Shown: positions 25,538-37,633 of the stretch, piece by piece
Numbering within the stretch: position 1 is the stretch's first letter
Layout of the letters: the number at the start of each line of letters is the position of its first letter
Assembly (NCBI GenBank): GCA_037903355.1
Contig: JBAJFE010000015.1
Span: forward strand, 310,001 to 374,000
DNA from: Trichuris trichiura
Lineage: Eukaryota > Nematoda > Enoplea > Trichinellida > Trichuridae
DNA: 64,000 nucleotides
Reading direction: 5' to 3'
Translations under genes and position numbers: made by a program
The notes under the pieces: generated by a model
Databases searched by the model: none
What the model saw: the letters and a program-made list of their open reading frames with translations, nothing else
What the model was told of the DNA's origin: nothing

Positions 25538-28068
25538 CGACACCGACCATTCGTTTGCAAATTTTCCCTTCCTTTCGAATGCTGTTGCGTAGGAGAAAAT
25601 TTGCATTTCTGACGCGTTTCCGTACCGCCAACGCCGCGATGGACAAGCTGACAATCGCTTCCGGTTGCTTTCATTTCCTTTTCCAGTTGACGTAAGCGCG
25701 CATCACCGTTGTCGTCAGCTATATGCAACAACGTACACGCATGTTATTTGGGTATACTTTGCACACGAGCTGACAGTTGTCAATTACGACGCTTCTTCTC
25801 CGATTACGCGATCTCTTCCGCGGAACGACCAAACGCGCGTCCGAGTATCGGATGAGCAGGTACTGATAACGATTCGAATTTTCGGCGTAAGCAGATAATG
25901 AAAATTTGCATATCCTACTCTCTTCTTACCGAGCATACAACTTTGTAGCTAAGTTTCTACTTGCCTTAGTAGTTCGTCGTTATTTCGGACATCACTAATT
26001 AATATCATATGTTTTCTTCGTAGAGTATGCAGCTGCCGGAAGGATAGGATTAGCTTTTGTCAGATGCTTTTCGTAGGCTCGAAGGACCGTCACATTGCGT
26101 ACATATGCGGGGCTGTCACTGTTCTTCCGGTGACCTTGTCCGCTCAGGCGGCTAAGCGTATTATAGTCTTGTTTAGTAACGCCGCGCCAATGTTTCTTTT
26201 CTCAATAACATCGTACAATCGTTTCCGTGGAATCGAAATGCGCGAGGTCAACGAACAACATCAGTGTTATTTCGGTTGCATTAACCGGAAATGTCCACGT
26301 TGGGGCGTTCAGCCAAGCGGGTAACATCCCGCCAAACCGCGTTAGGCCAATCGGGCGGTTGTATCGAGAAATTTACCTTTCCAAGAAAAAGACGTCCGCC
26401 GCCGTCATTCAATTTCTTCCGCTATGAGTGTGAAGTCTAATTGCATGGAAACAAGGAGAATCTTTGATGAAAAAGACGTATTTGGGCTGCAGCAAAGTTC
26501 CAAGAAGTCTGCAACGCGTCTGTGATCATTGATGACCTTCGCATTGCAACGATGGTGTACGGAGCTGCCTTATGTACTCTTTTACCCGTCGACAACACGA
26601 TCGTGAAATGCTGCTGGTCGATTTGAACGAACGGAATTTTTGGTTCGATCAAAGAATGCGCCCTCGCTGCAAGAGGCAACAAAACGAACGCTCGTTTTTC
26701 AGTTTTCTTTTCAAGTCGGCTTTCACGAGTGTATGCTAATTTGTAGGCAGCCTTTTTTGTTTACAACTCTTTACAAGAGAACCGCGTCGCGAAGCGGTAC
26801 GTACTTGTTATTGATGGACAGGTCTTCTTATTGCTCAAATGCGGCCCTTTTGATCTGGGCCAACTTTTCACCTTTTAACAACCCGGGATAGGTAGAAGGA
26901 GCGACGAAAAGAAGAAATGCCGGGCGGATCGCCGACGCGTAACGCGGCGCAAACTTTGCCGCGCAAAGTTGGACGGAAGTTTGCATTGCACTTCTGCTGG
27001 TCGCGCTGATGCGGCGTCTGTCGGCATTTTTTTTCCGTCACCCTTTTGCGTGTCCGACCAAACGGCCGGTGAATGGGAATAACAATAATTGGCGGCTAGA
27101 TGAAAGCGAACGGCTAAGCTTTCTCGGGTTTTTTTTCTCGCCTAGGCATCCCGGTGCCCGCCGAGGACCTGCTCGCGCGCACCTTCCGGTTGGCCTTCAA
27201 GGCGGCACGAAGCAAAAAGCTAATTGTTGCCCCTACGAGTTGCAAAAGGACAGTTTTTTACGCACGCCGAAGAGCAATGATGACGGCAGCCGCCCAACGC
27301 GCACCCTTGGGCGCGGTAGATTTTTTTGGGCCCAAATAATCCACCCCTTCGAAGCGACATTTGTCCATGATGCGATATGAAACGAGCAAGTATGCCTGCG
27401 TTGAAACGAACAGTGGACATTTGGGTATTGAATGTTTTGTTGTTGGGGAACCGCGGCCTTACGATGAGCACTTTGTCATTTTTGCGGTGACGGCCGCTGC
27501 GGCGATCCATCACGTTAGGTCGTTTCGGGATGATAGTGTTTTCGCTATGCCTTTCCGCACTTGTTCAACAACGACGCGCCAGCTGTGGGCTGTATGCGCG
27601 GCGCGTAGAATCGAGCGCGCGCGCATTTTCGACCAATGGGCTGCCTTGTACAATGGCAACCCAATTTTAAGCGCGAAAGGCCTCATTCGGTGGCACACTT
27701 CCAGCGCGTGATGGATGGGCGCGCGAGAGGACGCCACTTTGAAAAATGGCAGCCATAGTCTCGCGCTATCATGTGCTCCGCGTCTCTACGAATATTGAGT
27801 GTTGTTTGCGTAAGAGAACAACGAACCGGAAATGCGAGAGATAGAATGAATCACAACAGGCTGCTTGTGCCGACGCCTTCCCGCCACTGCGAAAAAGAAG
27901 AAAACAAAGAGCGAGAGAGAGAAATGTACGCGCTGTCGCATCTCAATTTGGCGTATATCACAACGTAAGCATAGCGGCGCTGCTCGCGTGGAAAATTAAA
28001 GTTAAACAGCCGATTCGAAAAGCTGTCTTCTTTTCGGAATAGCTTTTTGTTTTCTCGCTGCATGGAGA

Positions 28069-28070
<2 letters not shown>

Positions 28071-28099
<29 letters not shown>

Positions 28100-28107
28100 C
28101 GATGATG
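28071..28107. repeat. (GAT)12 microsatellite
   Basis: GAT trinucleotide units with one GAC interruption. Confidence 0.95.
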
Positions 28108-31100
28108 GGTTGATCGGCTGGTGTTGGCGGTTTGTTTGCCTACGAAACAACCAAGGCTCGCTGACGACTTTCACTCACTTCGCTATGCATTGCTAAGATG
28201 AATCAATCAACAGTCGTTGCATTGGAAGCGACACAGCCCTTCTGTTTGCCATAATGAAGGATAGCTGACCCATAGGTATCTGATTCGACAATCACTCACA
28301 TCGTTGGATGATTGATGCGCAGTCAAATCGACCAGATTAAAATCAGTTTACAATGGTGGTCACGAATAGAACAGCACTGTCAGAAAAGTGTAAGTGGGCG
28401 ATTGAAAGTTCACCGCCGAAACGGTGTAAATGGCTCATAATGATCATCACCCGTCACAAGTGTTCAACTGATCATGGGAAAAATTCCGTTTTCTTCTCAA
28501 TCGAAGCGATCCAAATGCAACGTGTTTTTTTCCCATTAATCGCCGCCAGCTCGCTTTGCCTTCGCTTCATTGCGCCTATATGCGCATATGGCGTTCGAAG
28601 GGAGATTCAAAGTTGGGAGGCGAAAACGTGCGCGCTGCGCGCTACAGTTTTCTTGAAAAGTTTCAATTCCGTCACTCTTCGGTTGGTACCCGTTCAGGCG
28701 AAATGCAAGCAAGCGGACCGATCGTCGTTTTGCTTTTTTGCCAAATTCAAAATTGTTTACGCGTGCGTAACAATGAAGACGTTATTTCCCCTAACGGCTC
28801 GCTTTAACTTTTGTCCAACCGCAACGGAGGTCGCAAGATGTAGCGTTCGTTTTGCCGTCGTTTACTTCCAGCCTACGTCAATGCGTATAGGCGCATCTTT
28901 CAAACTCTTTCACCCTTCGCTAAACTTTATCTCACTTTGCTTACTTTGCTGTTCCGAGTTGAAAAATATAACGTGATAAATGTCCACTTGCGAGCACAAA
29001 TGGCCTATTACGTTCTTCTCTTTTACAGGAGACGGCTAAAAGTTGATTTCTCAAAGCCTAAGCTTTCGATAAACCTGCTCCGCGTTGAATCGCCAACAAA
29101 TGCTGCACTCGTTGTTGACGCCTTTAGACTGTTTCCAAATTCGTTCGTCAACTACAAAGCGGTTCAACGCGCGCGCAGATTTGAAATTATGCAAATTTCA
29201 AGTGGACGCGTCTGCTTATCTTGTGGTTATTTTTTGAATATAGACTGTTTGCCCGTCGCGACCTTATTCAAAAAGTTGCTATCTTCAAAAGTAGCTAACT
29301 TCCACGCCCACCATCGCGTCTATCAAAGCGTGGACGCCTGCGCGAATTGGGCAGCCGCATTTCGAAGCATTTAGGGCGTTGCAAGAAATTTTCATTTTGC
29401 CTTCCGTCAACGTGACGACAATGTTTGCTTGACGAGTTTGCAACTTGTTGCGTACAATGGAGGTTTCGATTATTCAATTCGGCGAGTTTTACCAACTTTT
29501 AAGCGCCCAACCAATGGTGGGACTTTGAAAAAACGGAGGTTGATCTTTTGCTTTCAATTGAAGTGGGTACAGTTGTTGTCGTTGGGTTCGTCTTCGTTTA
29601 TACACGGTGTATATTGCTTAAGTACGTAGTTAAGAGAAGAACGCGAACAGAGCATTAGCATTTACGAGGTTTTCGCCATTGGGGACCGAAGCCTAATAGC
29701 GCTTTTTGTCAAATGCCTATCGAAATGTCGGCAAAGTCCTGGTTCCGTATTGCACGTCAGCTTGTATCAACGGATGACATAGAGCATTATTCAAGACAAA
29801 AACTATAAGGGTAACGTTTTGTAATATTTATAAAAAACACGGATAATACGTTGAGCGAGTATTAATGGAGAGCGTCTGATGGGAAACGGTTTCTGGTTAT
29901 ATTAGCTGATGTAGTGACTCTCTAACGGAGGCCGACTAGAAACGTGCCAAACTGAAGGCCTACGTGGCGGTCGTTCAGTCGACAACTTCATCTTTCTGTT
30001 GGGACTGGAAGTCGCTTTCATTGATCGTCTTTGATGATCGCCGCTTCCGTGCACGACAGCTAAGAACCGGAACCCCGTCAAAATTGAAGACTTCGTTTTC
30101 GGCGGAATTACAACGCCGAGACGTTCCAGGGGCAGCGGCGTCTTTTTAGCGTCTTAATGCGAGCATGCAAATATGCGCTTGCTCGTTTACCATATTTCCC
30201 GCCGGTGATTGTACACTGCGTGGGCGAGTAATCTCTTTGCGCTTTGGCGGCAACTTTTTGTCAGCTCCTCCGATGCGACATGACAAAGCGTTAGCAGCAG
30301 AAGAGCATATCAACAAGCCCAAGCGAAACTGGACGAAAGTGTGCGTGTTCGCTCCCCTTTTCCTTGTCGCATACGTTCCATTGGAGTAGTAGCATTTTTC
30401 GTTTCGCGATTCGGTTGAAAGTTCCAACTTTGTCAACGAGAAGCCTCAAGGCGCGATATACGTATTCTTTAGTCCGCATAGTTGGATGCACATTGCCAGT
30501 TGCCTCCCAGTGACCGTTCGGACTGGCGGTTGAATGAAAATTGCAACGTTGTCGATGTTGCTCAGCTCGAATTACGAATGGAACGTTTTTCATTTAGCGT
30601 ATTTCCAGTTTTGAGATGGAATTTTTACGACAAAGGTCATCGGTGGAAAGTGGGCATGAAAATTTAATTGTTGCGAAGCATGCCGGTTTGTAAAAATGAA
30701 TTGTTCGCGCGTAGTTGTGTTGCAACAAGAAAAGCGGGCGCAGATTATGCGCGCGTAGCGAACTCCAAAAAATGAGTACAATACGGCGCGGCATACAATT
30801 TTTTAAAGATTTTTTCCCTTTGTCGGTATTTAAATAGCTTAGACTCAAACGAGACAAAACAAATGATCGTTATATGTGGCTGCTATTTCCTTTTCGAACG
30901 GCTAATATGGTTTACGACCTTTTAGAGTCACGTACTATACCATGCGTATGCGCAGCTTACTAGGTTTTTTTCTCTGTTTGTTCGAACGAAACGATTTTTA
31001 ACGTTGCCTACCTTCCGATAGGAGTAGCCGTGGGAAGCTGCGGATTATTTTTTAGCCGCTTCCTTTGTTAATGGTCAAACGTGGCTTTTTTGATAGCTCA

Positions 31101-33318
31101 TTGCTATGGTTATTCTAAAAAACCGGACGCGTACAGGCAACTGTCAGTGGTACGGTCTTTTCAGAGTCAGGTGACAAATCGATCCTCCAATGGAATCGGT
31201 TGAAATCAGGTTAACTTCCCGAGTGCATTCTAAACATAGTAATCGCTGCATCAATATTCAGACCGAACAACCGCGCATGAATCGGCGAAGCGATGAACGG
31301 CTGGCCCAAGTTCGCTTCGTTTTACGTGCTACAATCGTGTAGCGGAAAAATTTCAATTTTTATCGCTATCTCCTACGGGCACACACACTTTAAAGTGCGT
31401 AATAAGAACGCGTATTCGCGTCGGAAAGAGGAGCCGTTTTCTATATCACAATTTGTGCGATGTATAATGCACTGCGTGTAGTTAGTCATATCGCAGGTTT
31501 TTAAGCAAAAATTTAGCTTCTTTCAAAACTCTTCTTTATTGTATATTTTATAAGAGTTGTTGTATTCTGTACTTGGTAAATAGATGGCGACTCTTTCGTA
31601 TAAATCGGAACATAAAAGTCTAATGATAAATCACGAATGTAGCGCAAGGAGTAGTTGCACTCGAAAAGTAAAAATGTTTACGTAAAAACTACGCCAAGTA
31701 GATTTTTAATAGGTACTCAAATTGGTCGTCGTAATTTCGTATGCCCGCATTAAAGTGCGTCTGCTAAGTCATTGGTACTTGTTGCTTTGTTGATCCATCC
31801 GCGAGTGACTTCGTGCAAAGATATTGCGTTCGCGTACAGAATATTTTTGCATAAAAAGCCGGTCGAATTGCCTCGAGTATGCAAATACTTTTTCAAACTG
31901 CTTTTGTTGGGTCCGAAAGGTGAGAGTAATTTTCTTCAGGCCTAACAATGGCTTCGACCGCTGAATATCAAATGAAAATATTGTTTAGCATCGTTTTTCG
32001 TGTTTCGTTAGCAAACTGACAACCGGTCGTATTTCGTAGGCGCATATTAGTTTTAGTCGAACATTGCAGCCTAATTTAATTCGATATCAATCGTTTGGCT
32101 GCTAGCGTTTCGCGCAAAAACGCATTTCCATATTTGGCTTTAATCTTTTGCAGCTTTTTGTAACGTCAACTTTGGACACAACTGGAACGCAAAGAAATCG
32201 CTTGCGTTGCGATGGATAAATTATTCTTGTTGCATGACGTTTTTAAGGTGACATGAGCGGCATGAACGGAAGCTAAGAATTACGTTAAGTAGCAATAACG
32301 TATTCGTTGTCCGTTGCAGCCGCCAAAAGGAATGCCAATGAAAATGGAAATTTTTTAACGAGGTTGAGATATTGCGCATCTCCTCTATCGCGTATATATT
32401 GCGATGCCGAGTCTGCCTTGGCAAAGCGTCGTCTGTTAGATAAGCTTATCTATGTGAGATAAACTTTCGAAGAAAATTTGAAAAATTGTTCAACTTCCGC
32501 ATGTTTTCATACTTTCATAGCTTTTTGAGTTCTTTTCTACATTGGAGTGGCGGAGGGATTATATGTTGACGTGGAAGCTTTTGTTTTAATTAATTTCTTA
32601 TTTGCTTGTCATTTGACTAATTGAAAGCGGTTGGAACTTCAGAAGCGTACGCCTGATTGAATTAGTTGCTTTGGGATGTCCAATTAAGCCGAGAAAGACA
32701 GGCGGTTTCGCTCAGAGATGAACTTGAATGATTGTCGCATATTCCAAATAAGGAAAGTGACAGCGAAATGAAAAGTACTGCCTGCACACGTAATCTGCAA
32801 GCAATTTGAACGATCGCTGCCGTAATGGATCCGAGCGCCACTGCCGATGCTTTCGCATAAAATCGCGGTTTAGTCGTCAGTTGAAACTGTTGCTCATTTG
32901 TTTAAAATTTCCACAATCAATAATCATGATGCACCCTTGCGTTTCTCAGGTATCGTTGGCTCTCGTATGAGCAAAAAAAGACGTTCAGCCATAATTCTGC
33001 TGTTTACCAGGGGGCAACGTTGGAAGTGAATACAACGTGACCACCTTCTTGCGCTGTGCGCAGCCGCACCGCGATTCTGCAAAGTCATTAAGGAAATGCA
33101 ATTGAATTCTAAATGCAGTTGCATTGTCCGTTCCACGATCGTCCGTCATCTCGCAATAAAAGGGCATTTACCAAATTGGCATTTAAGAAAAAGTCCAGTG
33201 GGACTTAACATTTTCTAAAAATTTCTAAAGCAACAATGAGATCTGAAGCTGTCAGTACTTTCTGCTACGATGTCACGTGATGGTGCTGAAAGAATGCATT
33301 TTTGTACAGTTAATGATG

Positions 33319-33339
33319 CTCAGGTACACTGTACCTGAG
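33319..33339. repeat. 21-nt palindrome CTCAGGTAC-act-GTACCTGAG
   Basis: Perfect 9-bp arms around ACT. The core CAGGTAC...GTACCTG is shared with the hairpin at 11104-11129. Confidence 0.9.
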
Positions 33340-33591
33340 AATTGCAAGTGTAATACCGTACTCAAATGAGCTTTAACCGAGACCTTGAAACAAAGTTTAC
33401 TGCAATTTGCAGAAACAAACGCGGGCTTATCAGAATTTTTGTCGGAATGCAATCTTTTGAAATAAAGTAAAAATATTTAAAAAACAAGGTAGTTGTTTGG
33501 ACATTAAAATTTTAACGATTCGCCGCGTGGTTACGTCTTATACCAGTAAAGGAATGATTTACTGCCAAGTTTACAGGTTGAATACCGTGCT

Positions 33592-33694
33592 GAAGTTTTT
33601 GGAACTTCCGATTCCGTTACCAGCGAAAGGCCTCTTAGGCCTGTGCCTTAAGATATTTCGCTGACGTTAGAACCGGAACGGTTCCGAAAACTTC
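33592..33694. ncRNA. Long imperfect hairpin, possible pre-miRNA-like structure
   Basis: Left arm 33592-33628 pairs with 33656-33694: GAAGTTTT-GGAAC against its complement at the outside, CAGCGAAA against TTTCGCTG at the inside, with a few bulges between. The 27-nt terminal loop has its own short AAGGC/GCCTT pairing. Size and imperfect pairing resemble a microRNA precursor, but nothing shows it is transcribed; it could equally be a degenerate inverted repeat. Confidence 0.3.
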
Positions 33695-33975
33695 GACAAT
33701 ATATTGTGCTAGTTCCATCTTATTTTAGTGTTTATGAACTGCTATAAAAGTTATCGTGCAAAGTGAATACAACGGTTTAAGAGTTGAACAAATCGAAACA
33801 GTGTTGTTGAAGTTGGTGAAACCGCTTTAATCAAGGTCTGCGCTTTTAATACGCGCGTCGCAAACTCTTCCTCTTCGGCGCCATAAATTTTAAAGGAAAC
33901 ATATTCGGCACTTTTTGAATTTAAGAGTAAACCGAACTAAGTGCAGGCGGTACTTTTTCTGAGGTTCTTGATAGA

Positions 33976-34713
33976 TTACGTAAAGTTTTTGTCTTGCGTT
34001 TCGTCATCTTCAACGTCCGAATTGTCCGACTTGGCTTCGCTTTCTAGAAAGCGCCAGAATTAACTTACAGTACTCTAGTGTAAGTCAGGTTACCTTTCTT
34101 TTTGAACGCTGCTAGCTGAGCTTCATCAATCTCCTACATTTTAAAAAAATGAAGCAAACAACTTGCTCAAACACTACTTACAACACCAGAAGAGAACGAA
34201 GCCCACGAGAACAGACGGTTAGCGTCCGAAACGGAATGACGACGCTTGCGTGCTCGGCTGCCTTTCGAGTCCGGGCCGTTGGAAGAGCGAAATTCCGATA
34301 TTGGGTGGAAACCCGTAATTACTGTACCAATATGCTCAAATTCCGCAAGATAGTTCTCTTCTTTTTCGTATACTTGCCGTTCAGCTTCAGCTAAAGCAGC
34401 CTAAAAAGCCAAAAATGGGTAGAAGGCAAAGACGTTAGTCTGCTTGACTGCCTCCATGAAGGCACGCTTTCGTAAGAACTCCGCCATCCGTTTTTTAAAG
34501 TCGGTTTTCGGGATTTGAGCATTATCATTAGCTGATTGCGAAGCCAATCTGCTACTTTCGCCTTCCGCTTGCTGCTAAAACAGCGAATAGCGCCTACTTG
34601 AACTGTCCCACAGATCATACTTGTTTTCTTTGCAGATATCGTCTGGCCTTCTCCACGTTCAACTGAGCGCTTGCAAATGCGCTTGCAAAATCCTTCTTAC
34701 TAATTGCAGACAT
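33976..34713 (-). CDS. MEAF6: EAF6/MEAF6-like subunit of NuA4/MOZ histone acetyltransferase complexes
   Basis: Small nuclear coiled-coil protein, 181 aa, close to human MEAF6 in length. Five exons on the minus strand: 34713-34621, 34574-34449, 34400-34182, 34133-34094 and 34043-33976, with introns of 46, 48, 48 and 50 nt and matching phases. The diagnostic region runs from QIPKTDFKKRMAEFLRKR across intron 2 into AEAERQVYEKEENYL, HIGTVITGF and later DANRLFSWASFSSG. It parallels QIPxTRxELxELVKRK, LERQIYxFExxYL, YGNIIRGW and ERLFSxSS of MEAF6. The C terminus is acidic (KSDNSDVEDDE). The N-terminal 31 residues are an extension I cannot match. The donor of intron 2 could be a weak GT (used here) or a GC three bases earlier; both stay in frame. 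It is divergent from MAU2, about 1.05 kb away. Confidence 0.85.
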
Positions 34714-35762
34714 CCAAAATGGCAACTCAACGATAGAGAGCACTTTATGGAAAGAATCAAACCGCAGGCATACTGTATGTACGCAGGTATCATGCGACAA
34801 GCAACGCAAGTGTTTCGCTTATTTTGGAGCTCGCTTCTCTGTCAGCAAACTAGTCATTCTGTTGTTTTTATGTTATTTTATTTTTAACTGGCAGTCAGCC
34901 TTTAAGTAAGCGCCGGTGCGTTTATGTAGTTTTCTTTAAAAACAGATTTTTGAACAGGATTTAAAACGACGACAAGCCACAGCGACGTTGACGATGACAC
35001 TTGCCAGTCAATTCAGTGCTGTAGATAAGCAGGAAACCTGTTTGCATTCTTACAACGGGAAAAGCCGATTCGTCAAAAAGGAAAAGTTAAGAGAGCGCGA
35101 AATAAGGTGATAAAAAAAGGGCATTACACCGACAGAAAATAAGCCTTCGAAAGAGCGAAATTCTTGGAGACTAATTTGCTTTTACTTATTCAGGACGAGT
35201 CGAGACAGAACTGAAAGCTTTCCTTTCCATGTGCATGTTTGTTCTTGCGTTAAACAGACTGTGTTCACGCGAAAGAAAGCCTATGCAATCGCTGCATAAA
35301 ACTTTGTATTTAAGCCCACGTTTTGATAACCCCATCCATCAGCGCCCATCTTCGAGTACATAGCATATGGAGTCTGAAAGATGGGAAAGACCCCGAAAAA
35401 AAAGTTCTGCAGTGGCTAGAGCAGTTGCGCTTCCATACTTAATTAAATTTATCTCAAATTTGCAGATGATAGTACCTAACTATCATTTTTTATTACTTGC
35501 CCATTCATTGCTTTTTTCCGCTACTCTGTTGCTTTACTCTTGTAAACGATTGTTGTTGAAACGACAATGCGGTTTGAAGTTTTTTCTGCATTCCCCATTT
35601 TGATTTGCTTGTTTAGTTTAGCTTACGTCAGTCTGTCAAAGTAGCTTCAGCGCTAACATTGGTGTAGCCTGAAAACTCTTAATGTACTGTGGAACCTTGC
35701 GTGTTTGAAAATTCCGTTGCTTCTCGGTCGAGTGCGACGTTCGTGAGCAAAGATAGACGCCC
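34714..35762. other. Divergent promoter region EAF6 / MAU2
   Basis: About 1.05 kb between the two start codons, AT-rich, with no recognisable exon. Likely holds both 5' UTRs and promoters. Confidence 0.6.
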
Positions 35763-37523
35763 ATGATGGATTATGAAGATAAGTATTACTTTGCTTTGGT
35801 CGCTCTTGCCGAGAGATTTCGTACGAATAATCCGCCGGAGATATCGAACACCATTCGATGTCTTTTGGCCGTTTTCGAGTTCAAACCTCCGCCGGGTATT
35901 GAGGCGCGGGTTCATTCCCAGCTTGGAAATATTTACTTGAAGTATACTGACAATGTGGACTGCGCTAAGTTCCATCTGGAAAAGGCGATCAATTTGGCCA
36001 AAACATTTCACGCTTTTGACGACATTTTGGCCGATGCCACCAGCTCGCTTGGTCGGCTGTGCTATCAGCTTGGCGAATATGCACTGTGCAAGCAGTTGTT
36101 ATGGGAAAGTATCGAAATACTTTGTCGTTGTCACGATATAATGTGTTGGTTAGCTCGACTGATATTCCAGCTTGTGGACGTGCTTGCCGACGATCGCGAC
36201 TATTCTGCAGCTGTGGACGCTCTGAGGAAGGGATTTGACTATGCCACTAGAGAAAATTGCCTTTATTTGAAAATTGTATTCCTGCTTAACATTTGTCAAT
36301 TTCTAATGCTCGAAGGTCGTTCGCAAGATTTGCACAGCCACATGGAGAAGGCTGCTCATTTGATTGATGCCTGGCAAGGTGATCCTCTTCGTCAGGGCAG
36401 CTTCCATGCTTGGTTTATGGTTATTCAAACCAGCTTTCACATTCTTACGGGTGACTGCAAGAACGCCAGACCTTGTCTTCGCGATCTGCAACAAGTGGTC
36501 ATTTCCATGGCCAATGCAAAGCCGACCAAACCTTCAAAGCCGTACGAATACTTTCAATGGGTTCCCAAGGAACAGTTGTGCATTGTGGTTTATACGCTGA
36601 CCGTTTTCCACGCCGCTCAATGCGGTCACTTTGAAAAGTCTCGTCAATACGCCAAACGTGCCCTAGCGAATGCGGAGAAGATTCGCCGTGTGAAAGACTG
36701 CCCCTTGCTAAAGAACTTACGATTAGCACTTCTGCACGGTAGCATTACCTGCAATCTTGGTACTTGCAATTACGTAGCAGCGTTGAAGGAGTTGGACCTG
36801 TTCAAGTCCGCCTGTCAGCAGAGCGCGAAAACTTTTAATCGTCACGGTGCTCTTTTGCATCTTTTGCTAGGATTTTACGCCGTTTCCATGGAAAACTATC
36901 AAGCAGCGGAGCAACAGTTTGCGGCGGCACTTCGAATCAACCGAGATCCTCATTTATCCGTATATATCAACTTAAACTTGGCTGTACTCTACTTGCAATG
37001 TGGTCGAGAATCGGAGTTCTATAGCTTGATGGGCATTAGTCCAGATCGCGTACGCGACCAGAGCGTCATGATACGCGTGTCAAGTCTTTTCGTACGAGGT
37101 ATGCACTTAATAATGCAATCTCGATGTTCGGAGTCGAAGCGAACTTTATGCGACGCCCTCGAGTTGGCCAATCGTAACGACTTGAGTCGGCTGGTTTCTT
37201 TCTGCTTGGCATTAGTGGGCCAAATGCTTCTTCGTATGAATCCAAGAATTGAATTCCACGCCGAATGTCAGCGGTTGCTCGAATCCGCTCTTCATCTGGC
37301 CCAGTCGAATGGCGATTTGCCAGGACAAATATGGATTCTGGATGCGCTAAAAAGTCTTTGTACAGCTACAAGCGACAATCGACAAGAGGAATACAGTGCT
37401 AAAGCATCCGAGCTTGTCGACTTGATCAGTAAGGAACAAGAACGGTGTAAGCAACTTAGGGAACATCAGTTGATTAATGTGACCGACCTTATTGACCGGA
37501 GCAAATCACACTTTATTAGTTAG
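35763..37523 (+). CDS. MAU2: MAU2/SCC4, cohesin-loading complex subunit
   Basis: TPR-repeat protein of 586 aa encoded by one uninterrupted exon (human MAU2 is about 613 aa). It partners the NIPBL/SCC2 protein to load cohesin on chromatin. Supporting segments along the whole length: ALAERFRTNNPPEI, CLLAVFEFKPPPGIEAR, HLEKAINLA, the internal FQWVPKEQLCIVVYTLTVFHA (matching FHWLPKEHMCVLVYLVTVMHS of MAU2), LLHLLLGFYAVSM, AAEQQFAAALR and LNLAVLYLQCG. Two adjacent ATGs start the frame. No intron is needed, in contrast with the split genes on either side. The 3' end converges on the AUH-like gene with only 110 bp between stop codons. Confidence 0.96.
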   Translation: MMDYEDKYYFALVALAERFRTNNPPEISNTIRCLLAVFEFKPPPGIEARVHSQLGNIYLKYTDNVDCAKFHLEKAINLAKTFHAFDDILADATSSLGRLCYQLGEYALCKQLLWESIEILCRCHDIMCWLARLIFQLVDVLADDRDYSAAVDALRKGFDYATRENCLYLKIVFLLNICQFLMLEGRSQDLHSHMEKAAHLIDAWQGDPLRQGSFHAWFMVIQTSFHILTGDCKNARPCLRDLQQVVISMANAKPTKPSKPYEYFQWVPKEQLCIVVYTLTVFHAAQCGHFEKSRQYAKRALANAEKIRRVKDCPLLKNLRLALLHGSITCNLGTCNYVAALKELDLFKSACQQSAKTFNRHGALLHLLLGFYAVSMENYQAAEQQFAAALRINRDPHLSVYINLNLAVLYLQCGRESEFYSLMGISPDRVRDQSVMIRVSSLFVRGMHLIMQSRCSESKRTLCDALELANRNDLSRLVSFCLALVGQMLLRMNPRIEFHAECQRLLESALHLAQSNGDLPGQIWILDALKSLCTATSDNRQEEYSAKASELVDLISKEQERCKQLREHQLINVTDLIDRSKSHFIS

Positions 37524-37633
37524 GATTGTTTTAATCTTCCCCTTATCAGTTTATCAGTTCGAAGTGACCACTGATCACAGACGAATTAAAATTGTAAAAT
37601 GCTTACTAACTGTTAAGCGTATTGGTTAAGTCG

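Larger units (their letters stand above)
25250..33975. other. Gene desert (about 8.7 kb)
   Basis: No homology-supported exon on either strand. GC-rich to about 30.8 kb, AT-rich beyond. It contains CG runs (25522-25537), a GAT repeat (28071-28107), a palindrome (33319-33339) and a long imperfect hairpin (33592-33694). Two long overlapping plus-strand open frames, 28353-28976 and 28937-29374, have no recognisable domain and unnatural composition, and I do not call them genes. Confidence 0.55.

Noticed and set aside
28353..29374. Two overlapping plus-strand frames of 207 and 145 codons
   Set aside because: Very rich in Phe, Cys, Ser and Arg with few acidic residues, and no domains. Frames this long are expected occasionally by chance in 64 kb.
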